Shown piece after piece: positions 12,738-28,162 of a stretch of 64,000 nucleotides of DNA. The notes beneath the pieces are model-generated. The model searched no databases, had not been told where the DNA came from, and saw nothing but the letters and a program-made list of their open reading frames with translations. Each line of letters opens with the position of its first letter. The stretch's first letter is position 1. The position numbers and the translations under genes were made by a program. Origin of the DNA: Hybos culiciformis (taxonomy: Eukaryota > Arthropoda > Insecta > Diptera > Hybotidae); the NCBI GenBank assembly GCA_964007475.1, contig OZ023273.1, positions 36,206,436 through 36,270,435 of the forward strand, given 5' to 3'.

Positions 12738-15700
12738 TACATAGTTAAAAAGTTAAAAAGTTTTTATAGAACACAATTGATTGCAATGAACTATTAGGAT
12801 GGATTTAATGTAATATTCGTGAGGTTCAGTGTTTTTTGATTATTAAGTCAGGCCTCCGCTGAAATTTCGCGAGCATGGCTTTAGTGGTGTTATAACATGG
12901 CACCATAAATTCTAGGTGTTATAAAAAATAATAAAAAAGAATTTTTAAGGTTTGATCAATTTTTGAAATTACATATTATAATAAATTGAAAAAATAAAAT
13001 AAAATTAAATATTTTAATATTGTCACGAATTTCTAACGCCAAAAAGTTAAATTTGTTGAGAATAACATACGCAACTTTTTAGATGAAAATTTCACTTTAA
13101 GCAAAGTAACCTGATTTTATTTTGCTTTCAACATCTTTTTTTTTTGTTCATTGTAACTTTTTTTATTTTATACTTTTTAAAAATTACATTTAAGTAAAAA
13201 AAAAAAAACACAATAAAAATACATTTTGTAACAAAGGTTAAGAAAACTTGAAAATTCGTTGTCCTTGTTGCAAATAAAAGAAAAGAAATGTAAACTTAAA
13301 CTTTTTTCAAAAAAAAAATTTTTTTAAATAAATAAATAATAACAAAAAACTAAATATTGCAGTATTTAAATAAAGTTTATTTTTCTCCCCTTTAAGATAC
13401 TAAAAATTGATGTCATTTTATTTTGCTTTCATACTAAAACTTTGAATTTAATTTGCCTTAATGTGAGTTGAACCGAATTTTCTTTTGCCTTAAAAAAATA
13501 AATAAAAATATAATCTACTTTTTAAATTTTAATTTTTTTTTTATATATTCTCTTGTAATCAAATTTTTTCCGCGCGAAAGAAATATTGAAGCCAATAAAA
13601 TATATAGTACAAAGATTTTAACTAAAACTATGTTATTTTCTGATTGTCTATAATGCTAAAAAATGGCATTTATTAATAAATGCATATGTTGAGGACAAAT
13701 TCTAATAATATATTATAAACACCTTGTTATAATATTCGGCTAAATCATTGTAAAATCATTCAGTACAGTTCGATTTAACCTATGTTCACACCAAAACAAA
13801 GGATATGTAGAATACAGATGTATACAGAAAATATTGATGTCGCAGCTAGTTTTCAATATAGGTATATCAACCAGTGATTCTTACAAATTCTAATTAAAGT
13901 AGAATTTCAAATTTAAACTTCTAATTATTACTATCTAACTTAACTAAAGCCAAATGTTTAATTTACAGTACTATGTAGCAGCATAATCCTTTTTTCAAGC
14001 AAATTCATTTAAAAATTTCCTTAGTGTTAAATTTCTTCCCGTAAAGCTTTGAAATTGCTTCAAATAATATTTATTTTTACGAGAATAAGTATATACACTC
14101 GAATTATTAATTAAAAATAATTTTATTTAAATTTGTTGAGAACTTAAAGTTTTTGTATAAGTTTTTACAACAGAATTTCATCAAAATTAAAGAATTAAAT
14201 TGTAAATTTTTTTAATACTTTGAAATTATAGTGCTTCTGAAAATTATGTAACAGAGTTAATATACAGGGAAAAAACTTATAGAAGTATTATTTATTGCCC
14301 TACAAAAATAACAGACGTTTATTGGAGAATAATAATTTTTCCAATAAGTTTTCCAAGAACAAAAAAAATGGGTTCATTAAATGTAAAATTCAATTTTATG
14401 AAATATTATTTAATTTTGTGTACAAAGAAAAGCAATAAAAAAAATTCACAATAAACCCAAACAAAAAGTTTTAAATATTAAGTATAAGAAAAAACCTTGA
14501 GAAAATTTTACTTGTTGTATAAATTTATTTTCTATAATTATTATATAATTATTTAGAGTAAAAATTTGTAGAAGTTTTAGAATAGGTTAATAATTTTGTG
14601 AATAAGAAATAAGGGAATATACTGAAAAATCTAACGGCTTATTCGAGTATAATGTCAAAATTTTATTTCAACCATAATTTCGAAAGGATAACAAGGTTTT
14701 TTTTGCTTTTCAAACAACCTATTCTTAATTTTGTATTATAGTAGTAGTAAGCAAAATTAAGCTTCCAGATTGAAAATATGAATTATACTTTAAATTACAT
14801 AGATATTCGATTATTATTCTATTTATGAAATCACGTACTTTTTTCTCATTTCAAAAATTTTCCCCTTTTCTGTCAAAAATAAAAACGATAGATAAACGAA
14901 TTTAATTTAACTAAGCTTTTTTTTAACTAGTTAAGTATATAGTAAACGAATTAATATGACCTAATAATGTTTATAAAGTTGAACACATTTTTTTTTTAAC
15001 ATATTTCTTTTAGCGAATTAATATCATTCTGCTGATATATCTTATAAGAATTTCTGTCTGTAAATTAAAAACAAAATTTGAAAATTCACAAAAGGAAGCA
15101 ATATATGTACATACCTAAATTTTTTTACTTCGTGAATGACGACATTTATTTCATACTTCAAATTTGAAGTGAATCAAGGTCATACTGTGAGAAAATCATT
15201 CTTTTTCTATTGCATTATCAAAAAACAAAACTTGTCACATGTATACTTCCGAACTTTTATTAAATGTACGCAGTAAGATTTTTAATTTAAAATAATTTTT
15301 CATACCCAAAAACATGGCAGGATATTCCATTGTAGATATTCAAAATAAAAATGTTTACTAACTATATCTAGCTAAATCATACTCCAATATTTGTTGGCTT
15401 TGAAAATTAAGCTCTTTCTCATTGCTTAAACTTTTCATATCTTGGATATAATATCAAAGTTTCTATGTTCGCTTCGCAATCATTAGAGATGTGAAGTTTT
15501 ATTGAAATTGTTTTAATATTCTTATATGTCCAATAGAGCGGATATTAAATTTTCAAGTTTTTAAAATTTTAGTGAATAAATAATACTAAATATTGTTAAA
15601 TCCGTAATTTTATTTATATTTACTAACCTTTATTTTCTATGGAATGCCCAAAATGAAATGAATAATTTTTTTTTTTATAAAAACGTCTTTTTTAATATTT

Positions 15701-18700
15701 AGAAACTCTTTCAAACTACTCATACTTTTAACAATAAGTAAAAAAAACAATTTTAAAATAAAAAAGAAAATGAAATTTTATTTTAAATTCAGATAAATTA
15801 TTGGAATGTCAAAATCTTCTTTTATTTTTTATTCTTCAATATTCTATTTGAATTTATTCATTTTAACATCACATTAGTTTGTTATGAATAAGTTCGAAAT
15901 AAAAACCTTATCGCATAATTATGATGAAAACTTTTATACAATTTAAACTTCATTGTAAATTAAGATTGTTTAACTTATGTAAACCTTTGTTACATTAATT
16001 AATTACATCCTCGCTATTCGTTATATTAAAAAAAAATCTTTTGTCAAGTTTTCTAGTTCTTTGGTTGAGTTCAGTTCTTAATCAACTGTAATATGTGCTT
16101 GTTTTATTATTTTCAGTTGGTACGACTATAAGACTTCATATTTTTTTGGGGAAATAAAAGCCCTCCTAGATTAAGTGTTTTAAACCTGAACATCCACAAA
16201 AAATTTGGCATGAAGTTTTTGATCTGTGTAGAAATAGATTTTTATTAAAATTGTGATATCTAATTTTTAAAACTTTACTGTGAGGGGTCGTAATTTTTTT
16301 TTTTTTTTTTCTAAAACCTTTTCCAAGAAGTTAAATTAATCCTCGAATATAAAATATTTGAAGAATTTTTTGTGGTTTACAACGAAAAACGTGAATAAAC
16401 ATATTTTCAGAGATAAAATAAAAAGCTCTAGAAAATGTACATGTCATTTTTTGTGGCATTCCTGCGTGAAATTTGGTGTATTAAAATTTCTTTCAAAATT
16501 CCTCTTAATATACTTGAGAAAAATTATTTATAAAAATTTCTTTAATATATTTATCCTTATGAAGAAATGATTTTCTTAAATACATATTAAATAAATTTTA
16601 TCCATATTCTAGTTTAATGATATTAAAAAAAATTATGTTTTTAACGCAAAAATTAATTAAAGATTAAAGTATGTAGGATGGATAGCAAATATGAAAATTG
16701 GCGTATGGACTTACATAATTCTAAGCTACCACTAACCATCCTCCACATTATCTGCCAAATGGATTTCGATATTGTTTGATTGTCAAAATATGCGCAATCT
16801 CTCCACAAAATGGATTCCGATGAAATTAAGAATACAGAGGAAACTTAAAAAATTGTATAATACTCCGATTGTTTGTTTGGTTTTGTAAAATAAAAAAATG
16901 TATTTAAAGAAAATTATCTTAAATCACAATATTAAGATAGAGTCTCGTACTTTATTTTAAAGATATAAGATTTAAGATTTTTTAAAAAGAACTTAATGCA
17001 ACGCAATAACGCAATATAGTGTTATACGCAATATAACACTGTATTAATAAATAACCCTCGAGATAAACAGAGAAATTTAGAAATAAAGGTACGAACATTT
17101 TCAATTTATATTTTTTAATAAGGTACAACTTTCAAGTGTTTTACTTTTAATTTAATATAATTTGAAATATTTCTGCATAGTTTTTAAACTTATCTGGGCT
17201 TTGTTGTTATGTCTTGATTTTTTTTTGTTTTTGTAATTTTCCTGAATCGAAATTATACTTATAAAAATTATTATTTCCGCATGAAGGTGTTTAAATTTAA
17301 ATAAGAGAGAGATAATATTATTTTTTTAATGTAAAATTATACCTTAAAGTAAAATATATTAAGATGTAGGTATATTTTTACTTATATCTTCAATGTTTTC
17401 CATATTTAAACAAAACAAAAAAAAACAAAAAAAAAATTACAAAAACATAGATTTCAAAGAGATTAAGGCTTATTTCGATTAAAAACTTCAAGGATCTTTC
17501 TTTTTTGACAAAAGTTATTATTTCAGAATTAAAGTCAATTTATTGTTGAACATTTAATACTTCTATAGGAAAAATTTTAATTCTTATTAAAAAAAAATTA
17601 TGTATGTAATGTACCTATAAAGCAAAGAATATAAAATACATAGTTATAATAAGACACTAAAAAAAAGAAAGATGAAATTTTGTAAATATTTCTCAGTCCA
17701 CAATAACTCAGCCTCATTTTAATGTAATTGAATTTCCTGACATCTTGATTTAATGTCTAAAATTCCAATTAAAAAATAAAAAAATCATTTTTAATATGGG
17801 AAAATCTCTTAAGTGTTTATTGCTGTTAACAAAAATGCTATAAAATTTTTGGTAATTTAAATTAATTATATTTTGAAAGAATAAACAACTGTAAAAGATA
17901 TAATAATGTATAAAATTTGTATAAAATCCTTGAGAAAAGGACACGAAATTGTGTATTTTAAACCAAAAAGCATAATAAGAATTTTTTTTTTAAATATACA
18001 TCTTACATTCTAATTTTTAATAAAGTTATATTAAGCAATGTTGTTGATGGTACCTAAAATTGATTTTGAATAGGTAAACAATTTTTTTAATATTAAAATA
18101 ATGAAAATCAAAAACTTCAGTTCAAACCTGATACATATTCATACATACTTATTTTATAAAAATTATATTTCCCGCCTTCACATAAATTAATTAAAGTTTA
18201 TTTTATGATTTGAGCTTAAACCTTATTTGAACATTATTTATTTTTAATTGCTTCAATGATATTAACCTATTATAAACAATATACCTAAATGATTTATATA
18301 AAACAATAATTATCAAAAAATAAATTTATGCTTTAAATGAGCATGAGATGGGATGTTGTCGAAAAATATTTTTTAATTGTTTTTCGGATCTTTTTTTTTT
18401 TACAACGCTATTAATTTCAATATAATTATTATTGTTATCCTCTATATACCTCTTAATAGGATATAATAATAATAAATAATGTAATTTGAAATAAAATTTT
18501 CGAATAAATATGTATATGTATGTATTATAATACTGAAGGTTTATGTTCGTTTATGTTGAGCTTAAATATGTACGCTTAAGAAAATTATTTATAGCATCAT
18601 ATACCTAGAGTAACCATGTCAACACAGCAGAAGAAATAATTAAAAGGCAATTTATACAAAAAAAAAAAAACAATATTATATTAACGATTTAAAATTTATA

Positions 18701-19107
18701 AAATTGTGTATAAGATATAATTGATTTTAACATAATTTCTGAAAAATTTATAGCATATAGATAAAATTTCAAAAAATTATAAACTTAAATGCACTTCAAA
18801 TATTATGGATGTGGAGCAATTTATGATTTCTATTATTTAACAATAAAAATCATTTCATAATCATAATGAAGATATTAATCGGATGAAAAATTGATTTAAT
18901 TTCATGAATTTATTGATTATATTATCTGAACTAGCATTATTTGAGACTTAAACAAAAATAAAATATCGAACATAACATCATATTAATAAGAATATATTTT
19001 TATCGAAAAATTTTTGCATATAATTAGTCACGACAGAAATTTTCATGGTATAATGAAAGTTCAACAAATTAATGCCTATATAGTTACAAAATATAAGAAA
19101 TTAAACG
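12738..19107. other. gene-free stretch
   Basis: No gene, RNA gene or clear element was found. Features are limited to poly-A/T runs and short chance frames. Near 16760-16830 the words CAAATGGATTTCGAT and CAAAATGGATTCCGAT occur 65 bp apart, a weak local duplication. Confidence 0.5.
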
Positions 19108-19477
19108 AAATACCCGGCTTCGCACGATAGTACCGAACTTATATTAAAATCAAAACACTTTAATCCAGATTTTGTGCACTAAAAAAAACGGAATTTCAAA
19201 ATTTGTTACAGCCCCTTCCGCGAAAACCCAAAACCTCGGGTTTTTTAAATAGGATTTTCGGGTCCAACGTTTTATCGGAATATACCTAAATTGCACAACC
19301 GGCTTCTAAGGTAGACCCCCCGTCGGGGCCTCGGATCAAAATTTCTAGTACCCTATAACCATCGTGGGTCCCAATGCTACTTAAATTCAAAATTTCAGCC
19401 AAATCGGTCCAGCGGTTTAGACGTGATTGAGGACAGAGAAACAGAAAAACAGATAATTTTCATTTTTCATATTAGAT
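19108..19477 (+). mobile_element. degenerate retroelement-like interspersed repeat
   Basis: The segment begins ATACCCGGCTTCGCACG and ends with the run TTCAGCCAAATCGGTCCAGC, a GTTTAGACGTGATTGAGG word, an ACAGA-rich stretch and ATTAGAT. This opening and this tail are familiar from abundant insect interspersed repeats, often annotated as RTE-type LINE 3' ends or related non-autonomous elements. It is much more G+C rich than its flanks. No open frame survives. Class assignment is from memory of the motif only. Confidence 0.65.
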
Positions 19478-22400
19478 AAAATTTATCAAGATTTAACAAT
19501 AAAAATTCTTAGATTTATTTCATGTTGAAATTTTCACTAATTTGTTTTCCTATCAATTTTATCACTAAGACAAATAAATTGTTATTGTGAAAATTACTTG
19601 TTATTTTCAAAAATGTCATTATAAATTGATATTAATATTTCACATGAAAAACAACTTTATTTAAAGCACTCATAATACTTTATCGACATATTTTATACCA
19701 CTTAGATAAATTAAAAAACAAAAAAAATATTGAACAAGAACAACTTTTTTTTTATAAAACCGATGAAACACATCAATTTTTGTATTGTAAATACCTATTT
19801 TTCTTAAAAATAAATTTACATTTAAAATTCTGAATGTGAAAAATAATGTTTTTCTCGTCTGTCAATGATTTTATAATATTGTTTTATTTAGAATATGTCT
19901 AAAAATATTAATAAAATAAATAATGTTAAAATTCAATATTTTTAGAATTGCAAAATGTTAAGCACAGTCTTCTCTATTATAATTCGTTATAGATAGAGAA
20001 ATTGTCATTGTTTTATTTTGAACATCACTATCTACAAGATCCTAATGATCATGATTGTAAAAGGATTTTTAATGCAGTGCATATTGCCAGTTGCAACCAT
20101 AGTATCGGTATGCTTAATAATATTTTATAAAGTGTCGTAAGCATCGATTATTGCAATGACATTTGAAGGCAATTTTAGATCCATTTTTCATAAATTAATA
20201 TTGTAATTATGTTCATACTTTTTAATTAAAATTTTCTATTTCCATGTGACTGTCTTAGCATCCTATCTGTTTTGCATTATATTGATTTCAGCTGCATACG
20301 GAATTAAAATTGCCAAATCGAGATTTTTTTTTTTTTATTGAAGATTTTAGTAAAAAATTCAAAAACAATAAAATAAACTTTGTAAAACAATTAGGTTTAC
20401 AAGTTTTGGGTTTCAAAATTTTTCACAACATAAAATAAAAAACCAAACAATATTAGAATCTAACAAATAAATTTATTAAAAAGTAAATGAAAAATATAAT
20501 ATCTTCTTTCTGTGTCACAGGATTTGATTTTTTGTTGAATAAAAACAAAATAAATTGACAGATATATATTTGAAGGATTTGCAAATTTATAGACTCCTCA
20601 AAAATAATCTAAAATATTCAAAATTCTGGTTGGCTGAAAAATGTCAATGACAAAGAAAAATTTATTGAAATCTTCTTCTATTTTAAAGAATTATAGACAT
20701 TTTGAATTATTATTCAAGAAAATTATAATATTTTATTTTTTTGTACATATGCATATGTACTTACATATTTGTACAAATGGCAGTAAAGATTTTTTTTTAT
20801 TATTAAAGAAAGCAAGAAATAATTTTGGTTCATATAGTTACATCAACTATAAATTACAAAAGAATTTAATGGTTCTATATTAAATTTGAGTATATTTAAA
20901 GTTGGTTTTCTTTCAATTCATTTCAAGTTTCAAGGCCACAAAATAATTGCAAATAATCTTGCCTTCTTTACAATATTGTTTATAATATTTTAATTATCAT
21001 AATTTTTTCTTACTTTAACGTGTTTCATAAGATTTTAGATTAAATTAATTTATTTTTTCTTATAAATCAAAATTGCATCTGATATCTACTAAGCTGATTA
21101 AAAATATCTACAAAATATCTTAAATCGACTTTGTAAAACCATCGGCAAAGTTGCGAAAAAGGGCTTTTAAAAGTTCTGTACGGAAAAAAATGCGCTCATA
21201 CGAGAAGAAAATATTTTGATTTCCGGCATTATAAGAATTTTTTAGGTTTTTGAAAACTCGAGATTTTAGTTTTCGGGATTATAGTTTGTATTTTAAAACG
21301 AAAAGCAACACAATAAAAACTATGTATAATAAACCGAAAGCGAACACGGAAATACTTAGTACAGGATATCAAAAGTTTGGCGTGATATTCTGCAATACAC
21401 CCCTATCGTGTATAAAAAAATAAAAATGCCTTCAATATATTGTTTAATAAAAATTAAATCGTTTTAATTTTCTTCAATATTTTTTTCATCAATTTTATTG
21501 TTTCAATATATCCCTTACACGTTCAATATATTGAAGAAAATTAATATTGTTTCAATAATATTCACCGTGTGAAAGATGCCTTTTAATAATATTGAGCGCA
21601 ACAGGTTTGCTTATGATAAAAATTAAATTTCAATAAAATTAAATATTTTTTCTCTGGAAGTAAATCCTACACATACATGTTTACCTTTAAGCAAAACTAA
21701 TTAATTTAATGTGAATTTATATTTCATTCAACTGAAAAGAAATAAAATGCTAAAAGAACTAGAAATGTAATATATAATAGCAAAAGGAATTTATCTTTAA
21801 CATTTTCTACTCTTTTTAATGACTGAATTTTTAATAACATTGATATAGCTGTTCAGAAATTATAATTCAATACTTTGTTTATGTTTAAATCATAAGTAGC
21901 ACATATAATATAACTTTCTCATTCACAATTAAGAAGGAAACCTATAATCTAAATGATATATCTTAAAATTAATTAGGTAATATTATTCTAAAATTATGCA
22001 CAGTTTAAGATTATATTAATAATTCCATTTGATAACGAACTAATATGTCAGGAAATACTAAACATTAAAAATACTATGTTCATTTCGTAAAAATAAAATA
22101 AAGGCAATAATGTCTTTGATCAAAACTTAATTCTTGTTTAGATTTCTCTTTATCTAGTCAAATATTATTTAACTATAGCTAGTTTGAACATTACAATTTG
22201 TCAATAATTATATTCGAAACAATATTTTATAATAATTTATGCCTAATCTTTATTGAATCACATTATTGCTATAGCAATACAGTTTTATTCAATAAGTTTT
22301 AACATACTTTTTATGATTCGTCTTTTATTATTTAAAAAGATATTATGGCTAGAATTGTAAAATTAAATTAAATTGTTATATATTTTTATAACAATTTGTA

Positions 22401-25282
22401 TAACATTATGTATGTATAAAATCCTTACACAGCAAGAAAGTTAAATATCTTCTTAAATAAAAAAAAAATTTGCAAAGTCTATTTATTTAATATTTTCAAT
22501 AATGAATTACTTTGGTTGATTAAATTAACATTAATGTATTTTGGGATAAAAATTCTAACATAATAAATTTAGTAATAAAATATTTCAATATCAATTTTGA
22601 TATCCGGTTCAAATAGTGTAAAATAAAATAGACCAATTCTAAATCAACAATCAAGTGCAATACAAATGAGCTAAAAACTTAAAGTCAAGTTAAACAATGC
22701 AGTGCATGTGTTTATAAAATGTGTTTGTAAAAGATAATTGAGTTGATGTCCCCTTATTATCTTGATTTTTATTTAAATTTTTATTCATATTTTAATTTTT
22801 TTCCAACATATTTTCCTACATTTTTTTTTTCATATATGCAATATAGTAAAAATAATAGATAATTTCTTTTTTTTCTGATTAACCAATTTTAATCCTGCCA
22901 GTAGAGAAGAATTGACAGTGAATAAAGTAATAAAAATTCTCAAATAGATTTAACAAAGATAGTTAAAATATTCTGTCTAACCCCCAGGTAACGCCAAATT
23001 TTATTTGGCAAATTGGTTTGCCTTATTGACATGATAAAACAGCATTAAAATTTTATATTGAAACTTATGTATTCTGAACACAATATAAAATCCCGGTTAT
23101 ATTATAATACATATTTATAATCATATGAATATAATTCATATTTAACATCTAAAAATCCAATTAAATATTCTGCATTTTCAGTTTTCACACTGATTTACAA
23201 AATTCTACATTTATTATTTCGACGTTATAATCGGAATAAAATTTAAAATTATTTTGATTATAAATATATCTGAAAAATTTTAATTAAATTGATTGAGTTC
23301 AAAAATTTCAGATCAGTTTGATTGTAGTTGTAGTTATATTTTAAGGGTATTTTTCAATATAAGTTTGGTTGACTCTATTTTAGTTTTAACAAAAGATAAT
23401 ATTATTTAAAATATCTTAGATGTGAAATAATTGAAAAACATTTTCCAAGCACATAGTAGAAAATTTCGAAAGCTGAATATTAGCTTGAAGAAGTAAATTG
23501 TTATTAATTATAGGTGTTTAAAACTACTGAATTATTTCGATATAAATTTAAGGAATTCAAGAATATAATTTAATAAATATAATTAAAAAAAAAAAATATT
23601 TTGTTCTTATTAGACAACTTTGTATACTTTATTTTTTCTAGCTTCAACTCAAAGCAAAGCATCTCAAAACTTTTTTGATGACAGGTATAAAGATATCACA
23701 TGGAAATAGGATAGAAAAAAATAATACATTAAGTAAAAATATGTAGTATTAATGGTCCTGTAGGATTATTACAATTCATATTAAAATATTATATATTTTA
23801 TATTAAGTAAAATATTATATACTTTGTAAATTTTAATTACAGAATATTTATTCATGTACTCTTACATTTAAATATGTATAATATACATTCAATTTAAAAT
23901 TAATGTTAAATATGAAGACAGAATAATAACTGTACTTTTCTTCTAAATTATCCATTCGTAAATTGATTTTTGAATTTATAAAATAAATTTTCTAAAATTC
24001 TAAGGAAAATGGATTTTATTTTAATTTCAAATGCAAATAATAATATAAATTATATAAACAAACAGATAACCGCAATTTAATTGCATTGTATTGAAAATTT
24101 CACTCGTGCATTAAAATGTTTTTATTAGACAAAAATTGGGAAAGGAAATGATTTTGTTTGGGTTAACCAATTTTAATGTAAACCAGACACTTCTGAATTT
24201 GCATTATAAATATTTGTTTAAATTTCGATTTTGGATTTAAATTTATCATCATACTAAGTATATTTGTAGTATATTTCGTAGTACAGGTATACCTATATTA
24301 TTGATGTTCAGGAAAGTAGAATTATATTAAACATATAAATCATAATATGTATTCAAAAGGTTTAAATTCAATAAATATACACTAATTTGTGGTATATTAT
24401 ACAATAAATGCATGTGATAAATTATATAATTGCTTATGTCAATTTCAAAAAATTTTTATATATAATGGTATTATATTATAAACTTATGTCTAAAATTAAA
24501 GCAAATATTAAACTTTCAAATTCTCTTTAATTAATTCAACTTTTTTCGGTATTAAAATTAGGACTGTTAATTAAAATGTCAAATAAAAAAAGAATATGCC
24601 TGCGTTATAAATAATTATCATTTAATGATTACACAATGAACATAATATTGTTCCAAAAACTACAATAATGTCAGAAATCAAAATAATTTTTTTATACAAA
24701 CCTACAATTTCGTAAAGAATTTCTTTTTTTTCTGAATAATTTTATTAAGATATTTATTCCTTTTTGTTTTTTTTTTTTTCATTTTCATTTTCAATTTTCA
24801 TTATTATTTATTATTAACATAAGTTTATGTTTATCTTAAGAATTTTTTTTTCTTCTTAACATTTAAGTAGATTATTAATCGCGTAACATATTCTCTTGGA
24901 AATTATTAAAAATTAAATTGCGCCAACACTCACATATCATTAAAGTTCCGTGTGGAACATGCATAAAAGCACATATGAAAAAAATATTATAAAAAAGGAA
25001 AGTTGAAAAAAAATATTTTTTTTTACTGTTTTATCTTAAAAATAATAAATTAAACTTTTGATAAATTATTTATTATTTTTCCTTGAAAGCTCTCTATGTT
25101 AGAAATTCCTACGTGCTTAAACATCGAATAAGAATATTTTAGTGTTTTCCCAGGATAAAAACGGAACTCAAGCAATATTAAAGTAATAAATCATATTAAA
25201 AAAAAAGTTACAAAAATAAAGAAAAACAGAAAAATTTTGCTTAAAGGTAAAATTTTTGAACATATTTTCTAAGAATAAATAC

Positions 25283-25315
<33 letters not shown>

Positions 25316-27530
25316 ATCGAAAGTAAAAAAAAAACTTGTTGATTTAAAAAAAAAAATTAAGTATTATTTTAAAAATAACAAGAATGAAGACATCCATCAT
25401 TATTTCCAATTTTACTCATAATTTTTATTTTTTATTTTACAAAGAAAAATTCGATGATAACCATAAATTCATAATATTTTGACATGCAATTTTTATTTAT
25501 TTTTTTTTGATATCAAAACTCTTTAAATTTTTTACTTTATATTTTTATTCTTTCTTTACTTACGAACCCAAATTTAAATTTAAAATTTTATTCCGATTTT
25601 CAAGGAATTGATTTTTCTCTTTTTTTCAAATTTTATTATTAAATTACATAAAGTTTTTAGATAATTTAAAAAAAAAAAAATTCTTACATAAAAAATTTCT
25701 TACATTCAAAATAAACCAAGATATTTTACTTCGTGACAGAAATATAAAAACGAATGCAGGAAATAAAAATTATTTCCCTTCGTATATGTTTCGACTTTCG
25801 ATTCTGAGAGCTTCTCAGTTTTGTTAGCCTTAACTTAATTCACTACATCCACCACAACAACCATTGGTTTATACTTTTATTCATTATATTATTTTTAATT
25901 TTTTTTTTTTGTTCAAATTAATAACCAACTAATTTTATCGTTTCTGCAATAAAAAGAATAATCCTTCATCTTCCTTAATATAATTTGTGTAACCATTTGA
26001 CTCAAAAACTGAAAACTGTTCATTTCATTTTATTCATTTATTAAAATTTTATGTGAAATTGAATTTTTTTGTTTTTCCTACCACCCTCGTATATAATATA
26101 CATGGTTATATCTAATATACATATATGTTATATTTCACTCAACCCTAATAGATAATAATAATTCTTAATACGATATAAAAAAAAATTTTACTACTATTAT
26201 TATTTTTCTTGGTATATAATCAAAGCGCCTAGAGATCCATTTTCACATGAAAAGATCAATCAGTTGTGATATAATTTTTCATCCTCGAGGGAAATTCTTA
26301 AAAAATAAACACAAATAGAGACGATTGTAATAGATTTTGAATATATTATTTTTCCATCAACAAGAAATAAAATATTTTTTCCTTAGGTAATATTATGATA
26401 TTTTCAAAATATAATAAATATAACTTTAAATAAATATATACTGAATCATAATAATATATAAAGATTTAAATAACAAAAAACAAAATAAAATATTCTTTTA
26501 TTAATCTGATAGCTCTATTTGATGATGGTGAACAGAGGCAACTTTTTGGTTAAAAGATTGATCTATCTTACACATAGTCTATGAAAAACAAAGCCTGAGA
26601 GCTCTCCTCGTCGCATTGCCTTATTTTATGATAACGATGATTAATTTCATTTATATACGAAGCTTAATAAAAAATATAATGATGATACCAGCAATTTTCT
26701 GAAATACTTAGATCTAAATATTTGTAAGTAAGTACCTAGATAATATTCGATAATTTTTTATTTCTTTAAAACAATCGTAATTTATTATCAAAAACATAAC
26801 AATATCCTTTTCATACATGCACTTTGATAAATTTATACAACAACTTTGTGTCGCTCAATTTATTTCTTGAATAATGTTTAGTTAGAAATTTTTAGTACAC
26901 CTAATAAAACACAATATTTACACATTTTGATAACAAATTAGATTCCCATTCAAATTGACATGAATATAATCTTTGAAAGCAATCAATAAGTAGTCGGATA
27001 TAGATTCTTGTGGATTTTGACTTCATTATTTATTTTCTCTTTTTGAAGGTATTGTGTGATTTTACAAAACAAAAATGTCTTTCTCATGTATCCGGAATAT
27101 TATTTTTTTATGGAAATATGTACATAAATTTTATGGATTTTTTTTTTGTTATGATTAAAATTAATTTTCGTATTTTTTTTATCTTCATTTTAGTTTTAGA
27201 TTAAGAATTTGAATCCTTTCAGAAAAAGAATATTTTGTTTTCATTGCAATAAAAATTCAGAATTCATTTTCCTTTTTAACATTTCGATAACTTCAACAGG
27301 ACTAGCATGTAAACAATAAAATGTTATCTAATGTTTTTCAAAGCTCCCAATGTTAATTTTTTTTTTCAAAGTAACATGTTTATTCCTAGAATTATGATGT
27401 CTGTAAGACCGAAAATTTGTTTAGAAATAATTTCAAAATGAGCGTACGATTTTAACTACCCAAAAATAACTTAAAAGCACCTAATTACAAATTCGTAGAA
27501 AAATAAATAAAGTTTATATAATATTCTATA
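19478..27530. other. gene-free stretch
   Basis: No gene was recognised. About 21125-21420 is less A+T rich, contains AAGTTGCGAAAAAGGGC as in the 5.7-kb patch, and looks like a decayed transposon piece. About 21427-21560 holds the inverted words TTAATTTTCTTCAATAT and ATATTGAAGAAAATTAA. About 25741-25870 and 26220-26310 are more balanced, with an Inr-like TCAGTT in each, but no linked open frame, so I do not call promoters. Confidence 0.5.
25283..25313. repeat. (TAA)n microsatellite
   Basis: About ten uninterrupted trinucleotide repeats of TAA. Confidence 0.95.
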
Positions 27531-28162
27531 CAGTGGTGCCCAAACTAAGGCCCGCTAATCATTTTTATCTGGCCCGATTTGTATTTTATGTTTAAAATAT
27601 ATATACTTTAAATTTTTATAAAATTATATTTCTTTTTAAGAATTTAAAAAAAATATAAAATAAAAGTTTTCTTTTAATTTGTTTACATTTATTTTTATTT
27701 CGTACAGTAATAATTCTTAAACAAGGAAAAAATATATTTTTTTTAATTCGGCTCCCAAGTAGCAAGAATACTGGATTAGTTTGTATACGAATTCATGCAT
27801 AATTAATTAATAATTAGAAAAATATAGAAGGTTTATTTTTTAACATTCAAAGCTTGGATGTCTATTAAATTCAAAACGACAAGTTATTAGTTGTACAAAC
27901 TCAAGATACTTTCCCAAAAAAAAATATATTGACACATTATAAATTAACATATTTGTGAAGTGATTATATTTTTAACTGAATTATAGTGAACTAATATCAC
28001 CGCAATAACAGGAAGCGTAAAATTGATAATAATTTTTTTTTAAATATCAAAAAATGTGATTTATTTGTAATACGTAGAGCTAGGTTGATTTTTTTATATT
28101 TGGTCGCAAACCCTCTGATGTTTTTCAAATGGCCCGTGGCTATAAAAGATTGGGCACCTCTG
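27531..28162. mobile_element. old hAT-like non-autonomous element, 632 bp
   Basis: The left end is CAGTGGTGCCCAAACT, followed by GGCCCG words. The right end read inward on the opposite strand is CAGAGGTGCCCAATCT, followed by GGGCC. These are 14/16 matching inverted repeats with the hAT CAG..CTG form. Flanks TTCTATA and TTCCATA are a near-match but not an exact 8-bp duplication. The interior is A+T rich without an open frame. It is older than the 8.7-kb element, judging by arm divergence. Confidence 0.8.

Noticed and set aside
25741..26310. Possible promoters (Inr-like TCAGTT near 25816 and 26262)
   Set aside because: No open reading frame or downstream element at a fixed spacing follows, and TCAGTT is frequent by chance.
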